Origin: Nanobdellota archaeon
GTDB taxonomy: Archaea > Nanobdellota > Nanobdellia > SCGC-AAA011-G17 > ARS1403
DNA length: 19,623 nt
Assembly (NCBI GenBank): GCA_002688395.1
Contig: NZCU01000021.1
Location: forward strand, 1-19,623
Direction: 5' to 3'
The notes beneath the pieces were generated by a model that was not told the DNA's origin, ran no database searches, and saw nothing but the letters and a program-made list of their open reading frames with translations. Made by a program: the position numbers and the translations under genes. Below are positions 1 through 7,442 of this stretch, in pieces (position 1 is the first letter of the stretch; every line of letters begins with the position of its first letter).

Positions 1-1152
1 GGATTGGCTCATGCTGGTATGTGCATTATAGAACCTAAGATTTTAGATTTGATGGATAAGGAGGTTTTTAATTTTGAACATTATGTATTCCCTAAAGCTA
101 TTGAAAAAGGATTTAAAGTTAAGGGTTATGCTACAAACGAGTTAATAGAAGATATGGGAACTGTTGAAAGACTTAGAGCTGTTGAAAATTTATTGATGAA
201 GGAAACTAAAATGAGAGTATTAGTTACAGGTGCCGGAGGGATGATGGGAACTCATCTTTTAGACTTTTTAGTAAATAAGGGCCATGATGTTTTAGGTTTA
301 GATTTTGTTCCAACTACAGATATTAGAGAATTAAACTCAAAAGCAGAATATGTTGAATGTGATATAAGGGATAGAAATAAACTTACTAATTTAATGAATA
401 GATTTAAACCAGAAATAATTTTTCATTTAGCTGCTCAAAGTTATCCTACTGTTTCTTGGGATAGACCAAATTACACCATCGAAACTAATGTTTTAGGAAC
501 TATTAATTTATTTGAAGCTATTAAAGAATTAAAATTAGACCCTATTGTTTTGAATGCATGTACTAGTGGAGAATATGGTTATGTTGAAGAGAAAGACATT
601 CCTATAAAAGAAACTCAAGAGTTAAAGCCTTTACATCCTTATGGTGTTAGTAAAGTTGCTCAAGAATTTTTGGCCTATCAATATTTTAAAAATTTTGGAA
701 TAAAAAGTGTTAGTGTGAGGATTTTTAACACAACTGGTCCTAAGAAAGTTAATGATGTTTGTTCTGATTGGACTAAGCAAATAGTTTTGATGGAAAAGGG
801 TTTACAAGATAAAATTATGACAGTTGGAAATTTAGAAACTAGAAGAGCGATAACAGATGTCAGAGATTTGATTGAAGCCTTTTGGTTGACTGTTGATAAA
901 TGTGATCATGGAGAAACTTACAATTTGAGTGGAGAAAAAGTTTACCTGATGAAAGACATTTTAGAAGAATTAAAAACTTTGACAGATGTTAAATTCGAAG
1001 TTAGACAAGATCCTAAATTGATGAGGCCAACTGATGAGCCTATAATTTATGGAGATTCTACTAAGTTTAAAGATAAAACAGATTGGAGTCAAAAAATAGA
1101 ATTAAGACAAACTTTGAAAGATATGTTAGATTATTGGAGAGAAAAGGTATGA
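1..1152 (+). CDS. Sugar-1-phosphate guanylyltransferase (C-terminal part) fused to GDP-sugar dehydratase/reductase; 5'-truncated by window
   Basis: The reading frame is open from base 1, so the true start lies outside the window. The first ~69 residues (to about base 207) look like the C-terminal end of an HddC/ManC-like nucleotidyltransferase: an AG-M-IIEP strand, an FNFEHYVFPK segment and a DMGTVERL ending close to the family's DIGTPERL. From the internal ATG at 211 an extended-SDR protein begins: GAGGMMG NAD(P)-binding loop (229-249), HLAAQ, SGEYG and a PYGVSK catalytic Tyr-Lys motif, then a C-terminal QTLKDMLDYWRE typical of GDP-4-keto-6-deoxymannose reductase/GDP-mannose 4,6-dehydratase relatives. 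There is no stop between the halves. The stop TGA overlaps the gmhA ATG. In a heptose context the second half may be a GDP-heptose 4,6-dehydratase (DmhA-like); this is inference. A lost base upstream of 207 could have hidden a TAA at 207-209, so the fusion deserves checking. Confidence 0.8.
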   Translation, partial: GLAHAGMCIIEPKILDLMDKEVFNFEHYVFPKAIEKGFKVKGYATNELIEDMGTVERLRAVENLLMKETKMRVLVTGAGGMMGTHLLDFLVNKGHDVLGLDFVPTTDIRELNSKAEYVECDIRDRNKLTNLMNRFKPEIIFHLAAQSYPTVSWDRPNYTIETNVLGTINLFEAIKELKLDPIVLNACTSGEYGYVEEKDIPIKETQELKPLHPYGVSKVAQEFLAYQYFKNFGIKSVSVRIFNTTGPKKVNDVCSDWTKQIVLMEKGLQDKIMTVGNLETRRAITDVRDLIEAFWLTVDKCDHGETYNLSGEKVYLMKDILEELKTLTDVKFEVRQDPKLMRPTDEPIIYGDSTKFKDKTDWSQKIELRQTLKDMLDYWREKV

Positions 1153-1718
1153 AAGATGATATATCAAAAATTTTTGAAGAACATGCTAATCTAGTTAGAG
1201 AAGTTTCTGAAAATTTTACTGATAAAATAATTGAGATTACTAATGTTATTATTGATTCTTATAAGAAAGAGAATAAAGTATTAACTGCTGGTAATGGAGG
1301 AAGTGCTTCTGATGCGCAACACATTGCTACAGAATTAGTGAATAAATTATGTAATAAAAGTAAGGCTTTGAGTGCTATTGCTTTAACTGCCGATAGTGCT
1401 GTTTTAACTGCGTGGTCTAATGATGAAGGTTATGATAAAGTATTTGAAAGACAAATAGATGCTCATGGTAAGGAAGGAGATGTTCTTATTGTGATAACTA
1501 CAAGTGGAAATTCAGTTAATTTAATCCATGCTGTAAATAAGGCTAAAGAAAAGGGGTTAGTTACTATTGGTTTATTAGGAAGAGATGGTGGAAAATTAAA
1601 AGATTTATGTAAATATGAGATAATAGTTCCTGGGAATCATGTCGCTAGAATTCAAGAAACTCATGAGATTATTTACCATATAATTTGTGAATTGATTGAA
1701 AAGGAGTTTTTAGAATGA
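1149..1718 (+). CDS. gmhA: GmhA-like sedoheptulose-7-phosphate (phosphoheptose) isomerase
   Basis: This 189-aa SIS-domain protein converts sedoheptulose 7-phosphate to D-glycero-D-manno-heptose 7-phosphate in the GmhA family. Visible motifs are GNGGSASDAQH at residues 48-58 (sugar-phosphate loop with the conserved His), TTSGNSVN around 117-124 and RIQETH at 167-172, the last being a GmhA-specific C-terminal signature containing a catalytic His. The length matches the family (about 190 aa). The start at 1149 is chosen because its ATG overlaps the TGA of the upstream gene (ATGA), and the extra upstream residues of the longer frame are out-of-family. It also overlaps the next gene by ATGA, so these three genes are almost certainly translationally coupled in one operon. 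Confidence 0.92.
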   Translation: MKDDISKIFEEHANLVREVSENFTDKIIEITNVIIDSYKKENKVLTAGNGGSASDAQHIATELVNKLCNKSKALSAIALTADSAVLTAWSNDEGYDKVFERQIDAHGKEGDVLIVITTSGNSVNLIHAVNKAKEKGLVTIGLLGRDGGKLKDLCKYEIIVPGNHVARIQETHEIIYHIICELIEKEFLE

Positions 1719-2734
1719 AATTTATTGGAAAAAGTCCGGTTAGAATAAGTATGTGTAATAGTGGAGACACTGATTATCATATAAAAGATATGGGATGGAG
1801 TAATTTAATTAATGCTACCTTGGCATCAAGTGGATATGTCTCTATTGTTGAAGAAAAAAAACAAAATCATATAGATTATTTTTATATCAACAGGTTTTCT
1901 GGAACTGTAAATCATCTTAAGATTTATGATTTAGAAGAAGATAATAATTATCTTAAATTAATAACTGAAACTATTAAAGAAATGAGACCTTCTTTTAAAG
2001 GTGTTATAAAAATTGTAACAAATGTTCCTGAAAGAAGTGGTCTTGGTGGATCTTCTTCATTAGTTGTTTCTTTGATAAAAGCTTTTTCAAAAGCGAATAG
2101 TAATAGAAATATTTTTCCTGAAGAAATAGCAAGATTAGCATACAAAATTGAAAGAGAAACTGTTGGAATAAAAGGAGGATATCAAGATCAATGGGCTGCT
2201 TCTTATGGTGGAGGGGTTAATTATCTTGAATTTAAAAAAGATAATATATTTCTTGAACCTTTATGGTTATCTGAAAAATTAATGAGTAAACTTGAAAGTA
2301 ATTTGGTTCTTTTTTTTATTGAAGCTAGAAAAATGCATAGTGGAGACATTCATGAAATATTAGAAAAGAAAGTAAAGAAAGAAAAGAAAGAAAGTTTGGA
2401 TATTATGTTAGAGAGAAGAAATAATGTTATTAAAACTAGGGAAGCCTTATTGAGTGGAGATGTGAAAAGATTTGCTAGGCTATTGAATCATGAACAGAGA
2501 AGCAAAGAAAAATTATATTCTGATTTATTAACTTCCAAAGCTAAAAGAATATATGAAGGAGCTTTATCATATGGTGCTATTGCTGGTAAAATAAGTGGTG
2601 CTGGTTCTGGTGGTTGTGCATTTTTTATTTACCCTGAAAAAAATAAAAAGAAGTTCTTAAAAAATATGGTGAATGTTGGATGTAGGCATATTCCGTTGAA
2701 ATTGCAGAGATTAAATACAATGGGCGAAATATAA
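1715..2734 (+). CDS. hddA: HddA-like D-glycero-D-manno-heptose-7-phosphate kinase (GHMP family)
   Basis: A 339-aa GHMP kinase. The N-terminus reads SPVRISMCNSGDTDY, corresponding to the PLRISFAGGGTD start of HddA kinases. The ATP-binding motif 2, ERSGLGGSSSL, lies at residues 106-116, and the C-terminal motif 3 is KISGAGSGGCAFF. It is expected to phosphorylate the anomeric carbon of heptose 7-phosphate (product of GmhA) to the 1,7-bisphosphate. The start ATG overlaps the gmhA stop and is preceded by AAGGAG at 1701-1706, a plausible Shine-Dalgarno site. A fucokinase-like alternative is less likely given the adjacent gmhA. No GmhB phosphatase, which should act next, is present in the window. 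Confidence 0.88.
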   Translation: MKFIGKSPVRISMCNSGDTDYHIKDMGWSNLINATLASSGYVSIVEEKKQNHIDYFYINRFSGTVNHLKIYDLEEDNNYLKLITETIKEMRPSFKGVIKIVTNVPERSGLGGSSSLVVSLIKAFSKANSNRNIFPEEIARLAYKIERETVGIKGGYQDQWAASYGGGVNYLEFKKDNIFLEPLWLSEKLMSKLESNLVLFFIEARKMHSGDIHEILEKKVKKEKKESLDIMLERRNNVIKTREALLSGDVKRFARLLNHEQRSKEKLYSDLLTSKAKRIYEGALSYGAIAGKISGAGSGGCAFFIYPEKNKKKFLKNMVNVGCRHIPLKLQRLNTMGEI

Positions 2735-2741
2735 AGATAAA

Positions 2742-3629
2742 ATGATATCAATTGTGATCAACTCTTTTAGAGAGCCGGAACTGTTGAAAAAAGCCATAGA
2801 GGCAGTTCTAAGAAATAATATTAAAGAAAAATATGAGCTTGTAATTGCAGCACCTGATGAAGAAAATGAAAAAGTTGTGAAAGGATTTCAAAAGAAAAAT
2901 AAAGATGTTAAATTTTTCAAAGACCCTGGAAAAGGTAAAAGTTTTGCGTTAAATTTAGTATTTAAAGAATTAAAAGGCGATATATGGATTTTTACTGATG
3001 GGGATATTTATGTTGATGCCAATGCTATAAATGAAATTTTGGAATTATTTAAAGATAAAAAAGTTGGGTGTGTTACTGGAAGACCTATTTCCACAAATTC
3101 AAAAAAAAATATATTAGGATTTTGGTCTCATTTATTGTTTGATGCTGGTGCACATAAAATAAGAAAAGAATTAGATACCCAAAAAAAATTTCTAGAAGGT
3201 ACTGGTTATCTATTTGCCTTTAGAAATAATATAACAAGAAATATTCCAGTTAATGTTGCAGAAGATGCTATTGTGCCTTATATTACAATGAAAAAAGGAT
3301 ATAGAGTAAGGTATGCAGATAAAGCTCTTGTTTATGTAAAAAATCCTACAAATTTAAGAGATTTTGTAAAACAAAGAATAAGAACTGGGAAAGCACATGA
3401 AGCATTAGAAGAATATGCTCCTTTTTTTCCTAAAGTTAAATCTTTTAGAAATGAATTATTTAAGGGTCCTAGATTGGCTTTAGGGTATCCTAAAAGTATT
3501 AAAGAATATTTGTGGACTTCTTTATTGTTTTTTACTCGACTTTTTATTTGGTTTGTAATTAAATGGGATGAAAAAGTTGTGAATAAAAGATATGGAGATG
3601 CTTGGGAAAGAGTTGAATCAACTAAATAA
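2742..3629 (+). CDS. Family 2 glycosyltransferase with C-terminal membrane segment
   Basis: A 295-aa GT2 (GT-A fold) enzyme, last gene of the heptose operon, 7 nt after hddA. The N-terminus is the typical beta-strand start (ISIVINSFREPELL). A DxD-type nucleotide-sugar and metal site appears as TDGDIYVD at residues 85-92, an AED acceptor/catalytic motif at 173-175, and a QRIRTG motif at 211-216 that parallels the Q-x-x-R-W box of processive GT2 enzymes. Residues about 256-274 are hydrophobic, so it is probably held at the inner face of the cytoplasmic membrane. By position it may transfer the heptose-derived sugar made by the upstream genes to a lipid or glycan acceptor; the substrate cannot be read from sequence. 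Its 3' end overlaps the opposing GT4 gene by 12 nt. Confidence 0.85.
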   Translation: MISIVINSFREPELLKKAIEAVLRNNIKEKYELVIAAPDEENEKVVKGFQKKNKDVKFFKDPGKGKSFALNLVFKELKGDIWIFTDGDIYVDANAINEILELFKDKKVGCVTGRPISTNSKKNILGFWSHLLFDAGAHKIRKELDTQKKFLEGTGYLFAFRNNITRNIPVNVAEDAIVPYITMKKGYRVRYADKALVYVKNPTNLRDFVKQRIRTGKAHEALEEYAPFFPKVKSFRNELFKGPRLALGYPKSIKEYLWTSLLFFTRLFIWFVIKWDEKVVNKRYGDAWERVESTK

Positions 3630-4763
3630 AGTTTGTTTGTATAAATCCACATATCTTTGATTAATAATATCCCATGAATAATTCTTTGCTTTTTTAATAT
3701 TGTTTTCTGCTAATTTTTTAGACAAAGTTGGAGAATCTAAAACTTCTAAGATCCTTTTTTTAATATTATTTATATCCCCATAATTAACTAAAAAGCCATT
3801 TTCATTTTCTTTTAATTCATATGGGATTCCATTAACTGGAGATGCTACTATTGGTAGGCCAGATGCGTAAGCTTCAAATAAAGTTAAAGGTAAGCCTTCT
3901 CTGTAACTTGGTAAAACGTAAATATCAGCAGCTTGATACATTTCTGCAATTTTTTCCTTACCTTGTATAGGACCAAGATACTGCATATTTTCATAAGGTG
4001 CTATTAATTTTTTTACTTCTTCTGCTTTACCTTCATCTGGACCTATCCATACAAATGAAATATCTTTTCTTTCTTTTGTTATTTCAATAGCCGCTTTTGC
4101 TAACATCTCAGGGCCTTTAGTTGGGTTTAATCTACCGAAAAATAATACTAATTTTCCTTTAATTCCTAGATTTTTTTTAAAATTATTAGGAGAGATCTTT
4201 TTATATAGAATTGGATCCATTCCATTTGGTAAGATTTTTATTTTATTTTTATTTGTATATTTTTTTAGATAAGTATCAACTTCCCAAGGTGTTATTGAGA
4301 CAACTTTATCTATTAAGTTAAAGGATAATTTATTGAAAATTAAGTTGTTTAATAGTAAAAAGGGTTTTAATTTCCAAGATCTAAAGGCATCTGTCCATGG
4401 GCAGTGAGTTGTATGTATATGTTTAGATTTTTTAAATTTAGATACTAGACCGGCTATTAAGACGTATAAATGGCCTGAAACATGGGTATGGAGGATATCA
4501 AAGTTATATTTTGGTAGTTTCCAGAGTAATGATGGCCATATATGGGTAGATAAAGATAATCTAAACCAATAAGGTAATCTATGGACAATAACGCCGTTTA
4601 TAATTTCTGTTTTTCTCTTTACTTTACTATATTTATCTGAATTACAACAGAAAACATGTACTTCGTGACCTGCCTTAAATTGGCGTTCTGCAAGCTCCTG
4701 CATCACTTTTTCTACGCCTCCAAAGGTAGGAAGGTAAAACATGTTAATATGGGCTATTTTCAT
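3618..4763 (-). CDS. Family 4 glycosyltransferase
   Basis: A 381-aa GT-B fold retaining glycosyltransferase. Family features in order: glycine-rich N-terminal loop LPTFGGVEK at 11-19, an HTHVSGH segment near 92-98, the donor-phosphate residues Arg211 and Lys216 in FGRLNPTKG, and the E-x7-E motif with Glu289 and Glu297 (YREGLPLTLFEAY). No signal peptide or clear transmembrane helix, so probably cytoplasmic and membrane-associated. It converges on the GT2 gene with a 12-nt overlap and has its own promoter region, but its position next to nucleotide-sugar genes suggests work on the same surface glycan. The sugar donor is not determinable here. Confidence 0.9.
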   Translation of the reverse strand: MKIAHINMFYLPTFGGVEKVMQELAERQFKAGHEVHVFCCNSDKYSKVKRKTEIINGVIVHRLPYWFRLSLSTHIWPSLLWKLPKYNFDILHTHVSGHLYVLIAGLVSKFKKSKHIHTTHCPWTDAFRSWKLKPFLLLNNLIFNKLSFNLIDKVVSITPWEVDTYLKKYTNKNKIKILPNGMDPILYKKISPNNFKKNLGIKGKLVLFFGRLNPTKGPEMLAKAAIEITKERKDISFVWIGPDEGKAEEVKKLIAPYENMQYLGPIQGKEKIAEMYQAADIYVLPSYREGLPLTLFEAYASGLPIVASPVNGIPYELKENENGFLVNYGDINNIKKRILEVLDSPTLSKKLAENNIKKAKNYSWDIINQRYVDLYKQTLFS

Positions 4764-4785
4764 AGAATTTTAGGGTTTGAAGGGG

Positions 4786-4797
4786 TTTTTAAAATTT
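4786..4797 (-). promoter_or_regulatory. Possible TATA element for the GT4 gene
   Basis: On the minus strand this reads AAATTTTAAAAA, centred about 28 nt upstream of the GT4 ATG at 4763. Spacing fits a leaderless archaeal transcript. The region is generally AT-rich, so support is modest. Confidence 0.35.
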
Positions 4798-4821
4798 TGT
4801 TTATGGTTTATTACCCCAAAG

Positions 4822-4830
4822 CTATATAAA
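4822..4830 (+). promoter_or_regulatory. TATA box for the first LTG-motif protein gene
   Basis: CTATATAAA is centred about 28 nt before the ATG at 4854, the expected TATA-to-start distance for a leaderless transcript. The element is nearly palindromic, so it could also fire toward the GT4 gene with a longer leader. Confidence 0.55.
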
Positions 4831-4853
4831 GGATAATATACTTTATAGACGAT

Positions 4854-5228
4854 ATGGTAGAGAATAACGGTAGTAGAATCGTTAATATTGATGATAAAAA
4901 ATTACTACTGGTATTAGGATTAGTGTTTGTTGTAGGAACGCTATTTTCCGGGAGTCTCACGGGAGACGTAGCCAGAATAAGTATAAATAATCAATTAGAA
5001 AATAACGAATTTAAGTTATTTGAAGGCGGTTCTCAGTTGTATAAAGGGAATGTTGTAAAGTTAGAAAGAATTATATCTAACGGGGACATTATAGTCCAAG
5101 TAATTACAGAGAAAAATATAGAAAGTAGGAATATATCACCAGGACATGAAATATACATAAATGGGTTGTTTATAACTAATATGGATTCAAACCCTAATGG
5201 TAATACAGCTATAGTTCGAGTTAATTAG
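4854..5228 (+). CDS. Small membrane-anchored protein, LTG-motif paralogue 1 (unknown function)
   Basis: A 124-aa protein I do not recognise as a named family. A charged N-terminus is followed by one hydrophobic segment (about residues 17-31) and then SGSLTGD at 32-38; the rest (about 85 residues) is hydrophilic and beta-rich in appearance, presumably outside the cell. It is clearly related to the next two genes: shared elements are the membrane segment, the LTG(D/N) motif, a central GGSQ element, and PGHEIYINGLFIT near the C-terminus. Unlike the other two it has no cysteine: their SQC is SQL here and their C-terminal CLI is AIV. The ATG is placed by the TATA box 28 nt upstream. The TAG stop lies 4 nt from the stop of the convergent paralogue. 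Confidence 0.72.
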   Translation: MVENNGSRIVNIDDKKLLLVLGLVFVVGTLFSGSLTGDVARISINNQLENNEFKLFEGGSQLYKGNVVKLERIISNGDIIVQVITEKNIESRNISPGHEIYINGLFITNMDSNPNGNTAIVRVN

Positions 5229-5232
5229 AATT

Positions 5233-5643
5233 CTATTGATAATCTCTTAAAATTAAACAAGCATCATTTTCTGAGGTTGCAAATACTGTTACATATAAAC
5301 CTGCAATGTATTCTTCATTACCAATATCCATTGCTTTTTTTGCTCCATGTATGCTTACTAAAGTTGTATCATCAGCCACACTTACTACTTTGACTAGACG
5401 ATCTTTTATTAATTTTCCAGGACTTCCAATTCCTAATGAGATTCCTCCAACCTTATCACATTGGGATTGACCAACTGGAGAAAAATAATGTCCCTTATCA
5501 ATATAAAATTTTGACTTACTTTCTATTTTTCCAGGAGCTATGTAAGAAGCATTTCCTGTTAAACTATCTGATAGTATTGTTACAAGTGTAAAAGTTACTG
5601 TAATAAGAAGTATAGTTGACTTTAAACCTACTTTTTTTTGCAT
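5233..5643 (-). CDS. Small membrane-anchored protein, LTG-motif paralogue 2 (unknown function)
   Basis: A 136-aa protein starting MQKKVG, with a hydrophobic segment at about residues 9-24, then SDSLTGN (LTGN at 28-31), and a probably extracellular domain. It shares with paralogue 3 the sequence FYI-(D/E)-(K/R)-G followed by a SQCD element and a C-terminal cysteine in DACLIL, so a single disulfide is likely. The YIAGLYVTVF segment matches YINGLFIT and YMEGLFVTLL in the other copies. A longer reading frame begins at 5718, but the start at 5643 is preferred: it gives a normal short N-terminus, matches the paralogues, and has a TATA-like element 25 nt upstream. The gene is inverted relative to its two relatives. 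No function is assigned. Confidence 0.7.
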   Translation of the reverse strand: MQKKVGLKSTILLITVTFTLVTILSDSLTGNASYIAPGKIESKSKFYIDKGHYFSPVGQSQCDKVGGISLGIGSPGKLIKDRLVKVVSVADDTTLVSIHGAKKAMDIGNEEYIAGLYVTVFATSENDACLILRDYQ

Positions 5644-5662
5644 AGTAAATATTAAACTAATT

Positions 5663-5674
5663 TTATTTAAATAA
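5663..5674 (-). promoter_or_regulatory. TATA-like element for LTG paralogue 2
   Basis: TTATTTAAATAA, a palindrome, is centred about 25 nt upstream of the ATG at 5643 on the minus strand. Together with the plus-strand element at 5699 it forms a compact divergent promoter region of 85 bp. Confidence 0.5.
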
Positions 5675-5698
5675 GTTTTGTTATTAAAAACAAAAAAA

Positions 5699-5706
5699 TA
5701 TATAAA
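5699..5706 (+). promoter_or_regulatory. TATA box for LTG paralogue 3
   Basis: TATATAAA is centred 26 nt before the ATG at 5729, consistent with a leaderless transcript. Confidence 0.55.
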
Positions 5707-5728
5707 TAATGTAATCATTTAAAAATAT

Positions 5729-6100
5729 ATGTTAAAAAACTTAGATAACAAGTCCTTACTTTTGTTAGGTGCTATAGCTTTTAGTTTAGTTGTTGGATTT
5801 TCTGATGAACTTACAGGAGATACGATTAAAAAAAATTCACAGTTTTTTATTGAAAGAGGAAATCACATTCCATCAGAATCCCAGTGTGATAGATTTAATG
5901 GAGAGGTACTTGTATCTGATGTTATCCAAATTATAAATGGAAAAGAATTTGAACTATCAACTTCTAATGAAAATTTGGCTGTAGTAAGAATTGATAATAC
6001 AAAAAGGACATTAAGACCTGGACATGAATTTTATATGGAAGGACTTTTTGTGACTTTACTTTCATCAACTGAAAAGGATGTTTGTTTGATTATCGAGTAA
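5729..6100 (+). CDS. Small membrane-anchored protein, LTG-motif paralogue 3 (unknown function)
   Basis: A 123-aa protein with a hydrophobic stretch at about residues 9-24, the motif SDELTGD (LTGD at 28-31), and an external domain with two cysteines in SQCDRFNGE and DVCLII, matching paralogue 2. RPGHEFYMEGLFVTLL near the end is the best-conserved block of the trio. It is divergent from paralogue 2 and convergent with srp54, whose stop lies only 1 bp away. Three related copies in alternating orientation point to local duplication with inversion. A role at the cell surface is plausible from topology, but nothing more specific can be said. Confidence 0.72.
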   Translation: MLKNLDNKSLLLLGAIAFSLVVGFSDELTGDTIKKNSQFFIERGNHIPSESQCDRFNGEVLVSDVIQIINGKEFELSTSNENLAVVRIDNTKRTLRPGHEFYMEGLFVTLLSSTEKDVCLIIE

Positions 6101-6101
6101 G

Positions 6102-7442
6102 TTACATTCCTGGTAGTTTTAATTTTTTCATTAGTTTGTCTGGGGAGCCACCTTTCATCATCTTCATCATTTTTTTAACTGTTTTGTATTGTTTTAGTAA
6201 ATCTCTTATTTCCCCAGAGTTTAATCCTGAACCTTTAGAAATTCTAGCAATTCTTTCCCCATCTAAAACTTCATCTGGTGCTTCTAATTCTTTTTTACTC
6301 ATAGAATCCATTGCTATTCTCCATTTTTTTAATTTATCTTCTTGAACTTGTAGGGCATCTTTTGGAAGTTTCATTTGTGACATTCCTGGAATCATTTCCA
6401 TTACTTTTGAAATAGGGCCCATTTTTTTCATGGCTTCCATTTGTTCATATAAATCTATTAAGTTAAATTCGCCCTTTAAGAATTTTTTACCTAGGTCTTT
6501 TGCATCTTCTTCTGAGATTGCTTCTTTTGCTTTTTCTAATAAAGTTTCTAAATCTCCCATTCCTAAAAGTCTAGAAACAAACCTCTCTGGAATATAAGAT
6601 TCTAAGTCATCTGGTTTTTCTCCTACACCTAAGAATTTTACTTTGGCTCCTGTAGATGCCGCAGCTGTTAATGCTCCTCCTGCTTTTGCTGTTCCATCCA
6701 TTTTTGAAACTATTATAGATGAAACGTTGCATGATTTTTGGAAAGCTTCTGCTTGAGCTTTAGCTGCTTGACCTATATCTGCAGAAATAACTAAAATAGA
6801 TTCATCTGGTTGGATTGTGCTTTTTAAAGTTTTTATTTCTTGTATTAAGTCATCTGATAATGCATCTCTACCTGCTGTGTCAACTATTAAAATGTCATAA
6901 TTATTATATTCCTCCTCAAATTGTTTGTAAATCTTTATAGGATCTTTTTCTTCTGTGTTAATAAAACAAGGAATATTAATTTGTTTGGATAATTGAAGTA
7001 GTTGCTCTGGAGCTGCAGGTCTATGAACATCTAATCCAACAGTTGCGATTTTGAAATTTCTTTTAGAGTAATATTTTGCTAATTTAGAAATATGGGTTGT
7101 TTTTCCACTACCAAATAAACCTACCATCATTATCTTAAATGGTTTTTTTCTTTCTATTTTTATCTCTGATTTTTCTTTTCCTAATAAATCAACTAATTCT
7201 TCATAAACTATTTTTATTAAGAATTCTTTTTGAGATATTGTTTTAGGTGGTTTTTCTTCTAGAGCACGTTCTTTAATTTTATTTGTTAAGTCAAACACTA
7301 ATTGAACATCAACATCTGCTGCTAGTAAAGAACGTTGTAGGTCTTTTACTAAGTCTTCTATTAGTCTTTTGTCTACAAAAAGAGCGCTAGTTATTTTCTT
7401 TAAGGAGTCCTTTAATTTAGTTGATAAGTTTTCTAATACCAT
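6102..7442 (-). CDS. srp54: Signal recognition particle protein SRP54 (Ffh)
   Basis: A 446-aa SRP GTPase, normal length for the family. N domain at about 1-95; G domain with P-loop GLFGSGKTT at 108-116, DTAGR at 188-192, SKMDG at 246-250 and GVGEKPDDL near 272-280; M domain from about 300, methionine-rich, with the RNA-binding RIARISKGSG helix region. It binds signal peptides emerging from the ribosome together with 7S RNA and docks on FtsY. Its ATG overlaps the ftsY stop (TAATG), so the particle protein and its receptor are translationally coupled. No 7S RNA gene was found in the window. Confidence 0.97.
   Translation of the reverse strand: MVLENLSTKLKDSLKKITSALFVDKRLIEDLVKDLQRSLLAADVDVQLVFDLTNKIKERALEEKPPKTISQKEFLIKIVYEELVDLLGKEKSEIKIERKKPFKIMMVGLFGSGKTTHISKLAKYYSKRNFKIATVGLDVHRPAAPEQLLQLSKQINIPCFINTEEKDPIKIYKQFEEEYNNYDILIVDTAGRDALSDDLIQEIKTLKSTIQPDESILVISADIGQAAKAQAEAFQKSCNVSSIIVSKMDGTAKAGGALTAAASTGAKVKFLGVGEKPDDLESYIPERFVSRLLGMGDLETLLEKAKEAISEEDAKDLGKKFLKGEFNLIDLYEQMEAMKKMGPISKVMEMIPGMSQMKLPKDALQVQEDKLKKWRIAMDSMSKKELEAPDEVLDGERIARISKGSGLNSGEIRDLLKQYKTVKKMMKMMKGGSPDKLMKKLKLPGM

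Noticed and set aside
5644..5718. Longer start (5718) for the second LTG paralogue
   Set aside because: The added residues form an extra hydrophobic stretch absent from the paralogues, and the longer frame runs through the TATA-like element at 5663-5674.
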